DNA of 64,000 bases, from the NCBI RefSeq assembly GCF_019703515.2, contig NC_059356.1:20117197-20181196 (forward strand). Reading direction: 5' to 3'. The stretch's first letter is position 1, and every line of letters begins with the position of its first letter. Both the position numbers and the translations under genes were made by a program. The DNA is from Myxocyprinus asiaticus. Taxonomy: Eukaryota > Chordata > Actinopteri > Cypriniformes > Catostomidae. Under the pieces are notes generated by a model, which was given only the letters and a program-made list of their open reading frames with translations, made no database searches and was not told where the DNA came from. Shown in pieces: positions 58,442-64,000 of the stretch.

Positions 58442-60366
58442 ATTGTTGATTATTTGCCTTTAGTGCTGTAGAATAGCATGCAATTATGTGCTAGCCACTA
58501 GCCATTCTAAGAAAATCAGCTGAGTAAGTGCTTTGATACAACAATAGCATGATTTTATCTGTAAACTGTCCAGTTATATTGCCTCGTCAGTTACACTGTA
58601 CATGAATAAAAGATGTTCTTTTCTTGATTTTGTGACTGTTAATAAGGAGCAACCTGGTCTCAGAATCGCGTTACTTCATTTTTACTAAATGAGTTTTATG
58701 TGGCTCGTTTTACAGTTTGCTGCAGTTTCCTTGTGAATTGAACACTAGAGGCGCTACAACGACAAAATATTTTATTTCCTTTTCAACAAATCACGAGTAG
58801 AAAGTCTTAATTGTGTTGCACTTGCAATGCAAAGGGTCGGGGTATGGGTATTAAAGAGCATGCAAGTTGACACGTGAGCCGAAAGTGTAATAGATGCACC
58901 ACAAAATGACCTGGTTGCTTCAGCAATTGCTTTTTTAATGACTCTTATTGGTTAGGTTTAAGGTTTAGAGTAGGGAGGTAGCTTTTGTTGATTTAAAACA
59001 CAATAGAGCATTAACCTTAAAAACCTCATTAAACTCCCTTTTAGCACCACTGAGTAGACATTTATCTCAAAACTGTCGCAATATGTGTATGGAGTTACGT
59101 GATATAATTCTGCAAATATGTCGCCACAGTCACGTAGTTTTCATGAGATCAGGCTCACAGTTCTGTAAAGACATCAGTGACACAGATTGTACATAAATGC
59201 TCGATTTCTCACCACCATAGGCAGAACAGATGTGTTTTAAATGATGGCAGAAACAAAACAAATCTATGTGAACTGCACAGTGCATTACACTGATTTCCCA
59301 TACTCTGTCTATAAACATATAGACATAAACATCTGCATTCAGGAACACTGGTTTCAGATTAAGGAATTCTGTGCACGAATGAAATGAAAGGCAGGCAGAA
59401 TCTATAGATCCAAATTGCCTTGAGAAGATTATATTCATAGTGATTCTATTAAATGAAATGTATCATGCTTGATTGTGAATAATCATTTGTATGTGCTTTT
59501 TTCAATGAAGATGGTTCTGAGGTGGTTCAGTGATTAGACCTTTTGATGGGAATATATCCACACCCTGAAAAAAAAAGATATTGTACAAAACCATCGTTCA
59601 CAATTTCATTTCTTTTATCATGACACATATTCACTGTGAGGAAAAGGCATTATAAAAGCAAGAGATGCACTAATACAGAATGCAGAAAGGTCTGATAGAT
59701 TATATTATAAGAATCCAGAACATGATTACAGATTACATAGTCGAAAAATGCAATAACAATGAAATGTAAGACTCGTAAGAATTAGCGTCTACTGAGAGCA
59801 GATTTTGAAAGCTGATGAATGGTAATTCAGTTCAGGAGAGCTATGGGCGGTTCGTACTGTTTGTTCAGCCAGAGCTCAGTGGCACATCTTTCACAGGGAC
59901 AGGGTGTAATAGATAGAAGAACAAGGAGCACTTCTTGATTAAAATCACAGAATCTATTAATATCTGGGGGCAGATAATATCATCCTTTTATATAATGCAA
60001 AACCAACACATTCTGTATATGGTTAAATTTTACAGTATATTTGCATTGAAGAATATTCAAAAGACATGTAAGTCAGTGTTTGTGAAGCCATTGTTGTTTA
60101 TACCAAATTTCTTTGAATGTGAAAAATGTAGTGCTTTGTTTTATTGCAAAAACAATAAGCTTTGAGATCTTTCACAGACTAAACAGTTACAAAAATGTAT
60201 GTAATGAACTAAGAACTGTGCAAGTCCACAAAAAGGGTGAACATACACAATTAAATGTTTACGCAATAAAATGTTTTCAAAATTAAATGGATTAAATGTT
60301 TGCTTTTTTTGTACACGTTCACACTTTTTTAAATTCTTAGTTTCTCACGTGTATTTTCTGTGGCTC
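58442..60366. other. Intergenic stretch
   Basis: No gene is seen. 58855-59030 shares the CACAATAGAGCATTAACC repeat with grifin intron 2. AATAAA at 58605-58610 is followed by a T/G-rich patch and could end the GPCR transcript after reading through the MITE. Confidence 0.45.
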
Positions 60367-60371
60367 CTTAA

Positions 60372-60812
60372 AGGGATAATACACACAAAAATTATTCTCT
60401 CATCATTTACTGACCCTTATGGCGTCTCAAACTCATGTGAATTTCTTTCTTCCTCAAAACCAAAAGCAAATATAGTTTGAAGGATGTATGTGTTTTGTCC
60501 ATAGGGTCAATGAGGTCCAAAACTTTCAGGCTCCAAAAAGGACAGAAAGGCAGCATAAAATTAACAAGTAATCAGAAGACATGTATTAAAACACATGATT
60601 TTATTGGATTACTTTTATGCTGCCTTATGTCCTTTTTAGAGCTTGAAAGTTTTGGAACCCATTGACTGGCATTGTATGGACAAAAAACACATCGTACATC
60701 CTTCAGAATATCTTCATTTGAGTTCCGCAAAGAAATAAATTCATACAAGATTGAGACGGCATGAGGGTGAATAAATTATGAGAGAATTTTCATTTTTGTG
60801 TGAACTATCCCT
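60372..60812. mobile_element. TTAA-type foldback MITE with intact TTAA flanks
   Basis: TTAA at 60368-60371 then AGGGATAATACACAC; right end GTGTGAACTATCCCT then TTAA at 60813-60816. The arms mirror each other around AATCAGAAGACATG / CATGATTTTATTGG. The element is 441 bp and non-coding. Confidence 0.85.
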
Positions 60813-60901
60813 TTAAGAGTGATCATGGATCTTTGACTCATATGCCTTTGGATTAGTAAAACTAATATACATTCAAACTACCTTCTTGCATTACCTGTTC
60901 C

Positions 60902-61648
60902 CAGGGTTGGGGAGTAATTAGAATACAGTTACATTCAAAAGTATTTTGATTACTGAAGAGATTACTTTGCATTTTATTGTCATTTGTTTCATTTAATATT
61001 TAGTGCTTTCAGATGGAAAACATTTATCCATATAAATGATGTGATCCAAAGTGCATCTGAACAGCGGTGAAACACTTTCTTATGATGTGTTACATACGAG
61101 CAGAGAAGTAAGTTTGAAGTAAGTTTGGAGCAGAAGAAATAGAAATAAACCTTGTGTAAATTATCAGCTTTACGCTAAGATAAAATGCTATTTCTAGCCA
61201 TTTTACATGCACATGTTAACAGGCACGATCATATTTTTTTATCACGAAAATTCACGTTGGATCATAATTTATTTTTTTCTAGTAAGAAAAATCATATTCT
61301 TGATAATATATATATATATTTTTTTATTGTTTTCCTGTAAAAATATCTAAAAATCCTTAAAACAAGATCAGTTTGATTAATCTTGTTTTAGAAACAACAC
61401 TGCATATGATATTTAGGTTTTTCAGAGAATGTATTTTTAACATGTGTAATTTGTCTTACTGTACTGGCAGAGTTTTTATAGTCAAAACAAGTGAAAAAAA
61501 TCTACCAGAGCTGAAGAAGTAATCCAAAGTATTTAGAATACGTTACTGACCTTGAGTAATCTAACGGAATACGTTACAAATTACATGTTATAGCTTGTAT
61601 TCAGTAATCTGTAGTGGAATACATTTCAAAATTAACCCCCCAACCCTG
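60902..61648 (-). mobile_element. CAGGGTTGGG-family hAT element, reverse copy
   Basis: Ends CAGGGTTGGGGAGTAATTAG and ACCCCCCAACCCTG. The whole length matches the reverse complement of 4149-4985. Flanks CCTGTTCC and TCTACTCC match at five of eight positions, so the duplication has decayed. Confidence 0.85.
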
Positions 61649-61738
61649 TCTACTCCACCGTTTATCAATCCACTGTTCATCAAATCAAGAGTGCCATGCT
61701 ATTGATATCAGAATATAATATGTGTTGTGTGATTGTAG

Positions 61739-62780
61739 TAGTGTGGATTACTTGTGAATTGTAATCAGGTACTGATTACATATTACATGACAAAAAAATC
61801 CAATCAGCAACGTAATCTCGTAGATTACATTTTAGAGTAATCTAATCTGATTGCTTTTGGATTACTTTTGGATTACTTTCAGCCTAAATCTATTTTATTT
61901 TATGTCACATGCATTTGAGTAGGGAAATCATTTTAACACAAAAGTACAAAGAGGAAGAAAATCTATTCCTTTATTAATAACAAAAAGAGCCTCACAAAAA
62001 GAGCTCCTTATGACATTTTTAAAAAGTGCATTTAACATTACATGAATTAAATAAACATTAAATCTAACAGCAATGACAGTGCATGGCCAAAGTTTATAAT
62101 TCAAAACACTGAGACATCAAGATCATTTTAAGAGCATAAAACAATAGCAATATTACGAACATTAATCAACAGCAACGTTACTAGGTCAAAGCTTTCATCT
62201 AAAAACCCTGAAAGACTTTTAACCCTTACTGCTTACTGATGGTCCATCACCTATTCCATATTGCTGCACATTTTTGCAGTTGAACTATTGTGTACCCTGC
62301 GGGCAGGATCCTTAGAGATGGCATCCACTAGATCCTTTGAAGCAATTAAGTTCAATGTGTGAGCTGCACACCATTGGTGTAATTTCATTCTTAAAAAATG
62401 AAATTATCTCTGTAGATCCAGTGGTTAAATGCTGAGGTAGACCGCTCCATCTTCACTTGGCTGGCTAGTAGCGAATATCAGTTCTGAGTGCAATACACAC
62501 AACCCTCCCCTCCCCCTCTCTTCCGAAAATTTACCAATCGTGTATCAGCGGTGTACTGATTTAGAATGAAAAATGTAAAAGATTGAAAAAAGTGAATGAT
62601 TAGGGTGATCAATAAATTAACTATTTACAGCTGTTGCCTTGTTAAAATGTAACCATGTAATCTCTAAAAGGTAACTGTAGTCCAATTACAAGTATTTTAA
62701 AATATAATTTAATACAATTACAAATACTTGATTTTTGTAAATTTTTTATGTAATCCAGATTACGTTACTACCCAGCACTG
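61739..62780 (-). mobile_element. hAT element of the CAGTGTTGGG type with transposase remnant
   Basis: The right terminus is GTTACTACCCAGCACTG (62764-62780). The left terminus is degraded (TAGTGTGGATTACTTG). GATTACATT/AATGTAATC subterminal repeats occur. A recognisable transposase fragment lies inside at 62210-62470, tying the short hAT-like MITEs of this window to their probable parent family. Confidence 0.7.
62262..62380 (-). pseudogene. hAT transposase fragment
   Basis: Read on the minus strand from 62380, one frame gives HQWCAAHTLNLIASKDLVDA, the hAT transposase motif around the conserved C-x-AHxLNL block. It continues ISKDPARRVHNSTAKMCS to about 62262. Upstream (to about 62470) only broken BED-finger-like remnants remain. 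No catalytic domain is intact. Confidence 0.75.
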
Positions 62781-62789
62781 ATTATAAGA

Positions 62790-63152
62790 GAGTATGTAAG
62801 AAAGGCCAATTACAATGCAAATGCTCCAGTCTCTCAGGCTGTCCAATCAGGCAATGCATTTGTTTATCTCTTTTTAATTATGCAGTCGACTAATTCCATT
62901 TACCCAATCTTGGCACAGCTGAAATGAAACTCATTCAGGCATTGCATATTCATTCTCTGCACCATTTATATATAAGAGCAATATACTGTTCAAATATATT
63001 GGCTTCAAATAAATATGTATAACCATTCATGTCCTAAAGGACTAATATTTAGTGCATGTGATTTTCTGCATGATTTGTTTAAGTGTATCATATAAGTGTT
63101 CACAGAAAGCATATGGAAGCATCCTTCCACAATATAATTCTAATGCTTTTGG

Positions 63153-63183
<31 letters not shown>

Positions 63184-63602
63184 AACTTTGGTTCTTGGCA
63201 GATGGCGTGTGTTAGTAATTGAAGGAACGAACGTTGAAAACTCTTGGAAAATCATTAGGTGAATTTCATATGTTCTCTCTCCTTTCTGACTTCACATGAA
63301 AGACACCTTGTGTCTTATATTGTTGTAACCGAATGCAGGATGCCAGTACGAATATTCCCAATGGAGAATGAGATATGAGAGCTAAAGCAAAGGGAAAGGT
63401 TTTAGCTCACAAGTTATATGAACTACATTGATGGTAATTTTTGTTGGTGTTGTTTGTCCTTTTTGGAGCTTGACCAACATGGTCACTGTAAACTATTGTT
63501 GAATGGGAAAGAACTGTGTGAAAACAATTTACATATTATTTTCAAAAAAATTATTTTGCTAATTTCAATACAATAGCAGTAGAGAGTGACTCACTTTAAC
63601 AC
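62790..63602. other. Non-coding stretch with an A-tract
   Basis: No gene is seen. A run of A occurs at 63153-63179. Confidence 0.5.
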
Positions 63603-63891
63603 TTAAAAAAAATCACCCAAAAGTGTCATAAAAGCAGTCCATACGACTCATGCATCTGATTTCTGAAGGTACAGCTCATGATCATTTTGCATGATGAACA
63701 GACCAAAATGTAGATTGTTATTCTCTCTCAAATTTAAATCAAATCATTGTAAACACATATAAACAGAGTACAAATCTAATATGGTGACACGTCAGTAACA
63801 TCAAATGTCACTTGTTTGTTCACTTCTCATGACCAAACGTCATCACACAAGAACCAAGAGTACTTTTATGACCCTTTTGGGTGCTTTTTAA
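63603..63891. mobile_element. Small MITE with CACCCAAAAG inverted ends
   Basis: TTAAAAAAAATCACCCAAAAG with GTCATAAAAGCAGT on the left is mirrored by TACTTTTATGACCCTTTTGG and GTGCTTTTTAA on the right. The element is 289 bp and non-coding. Confidence 0.72.
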
Positions 63892-64000
63892 TCTTTAAAG
63901 TGACTGTAACATGTTCTGTTATGTCTGTGTCTTTGGACTCTTATTTTGAAATGTAGTTTTGGTCTCTTGTTGTAGTTCTGTTCTTGGTTCCTTCCAATTA

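Overview
The window is a repeat-rich stretch of a teleost nuclear genome. The organism is most likely a cyprinid-like (otophysan) fish. That is inferred from the mix of fish repeat families: tRNA-headed SINEs, TTAA-flanked foldback MITEs, hAT elements with perfect 8-bp duplications, Rex1-like and L2-like LINEs, a DIRS element, and very long simple arrays. It is supported by a fish-type grifin gene. I see no prokaryotic operon, CRISPR array or organelle sequence.

Two protein-coding genes are supported, both on the + strand and both in the right-hand third. (1) A four-exon galectin-family gene, 46145-51049, encodes 139 aa and reads as grifin, the lens galectin. Its first coding exon is only 12 nt, and all canonical galectin sugar-contact residues are kept. 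(2) About 4 kb further on, one coding exon (55269-56558, 429 aa) encodes a class A peptide-type GPCR whose name I cannot assign. A probable non-coding first exon ends near 54529, and a 25-codon uORF lies in the leader. A 1.4-kb GATA/GACA array separates the two genes.

Layout: 0-5 kb holds a SINE split by a TA-flanked DNA element, a near-perfect foldback MITE and a hAT element. 5-15.5 kb holds two more hAT elements with perfect target duplications, a Rex1-like LINE, a foldback element and a duplicated hairpin block. 16.7-25 kb is a mosaic of MITEs, an L2-like LINE, SINEs and a duplicated locus. 26.3-29.8 kb is a strand-asymmetric polypyrimidine minisatellite. 30.8-35 kb is a hAT element containing a broken DIRS retrotransposon. 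35-42.5 kb is mostly unique non-coding DNA. 42.7-44.8 kb is a tandem array of roughly 135-bp units just upstream of grifin. 56.5-64 kb is again transposon-rich and includes a recognisable hAT transposase fossil.

No new multi-gene system is visible. The strongest leads are the nested and duplicated transposon structures, the higher-order GATA/GACA and polypyrimidine arrays, the grifin gene with an intact sugar site, and the unassigned GPCR whose 3' UTR begins inside a transposon.
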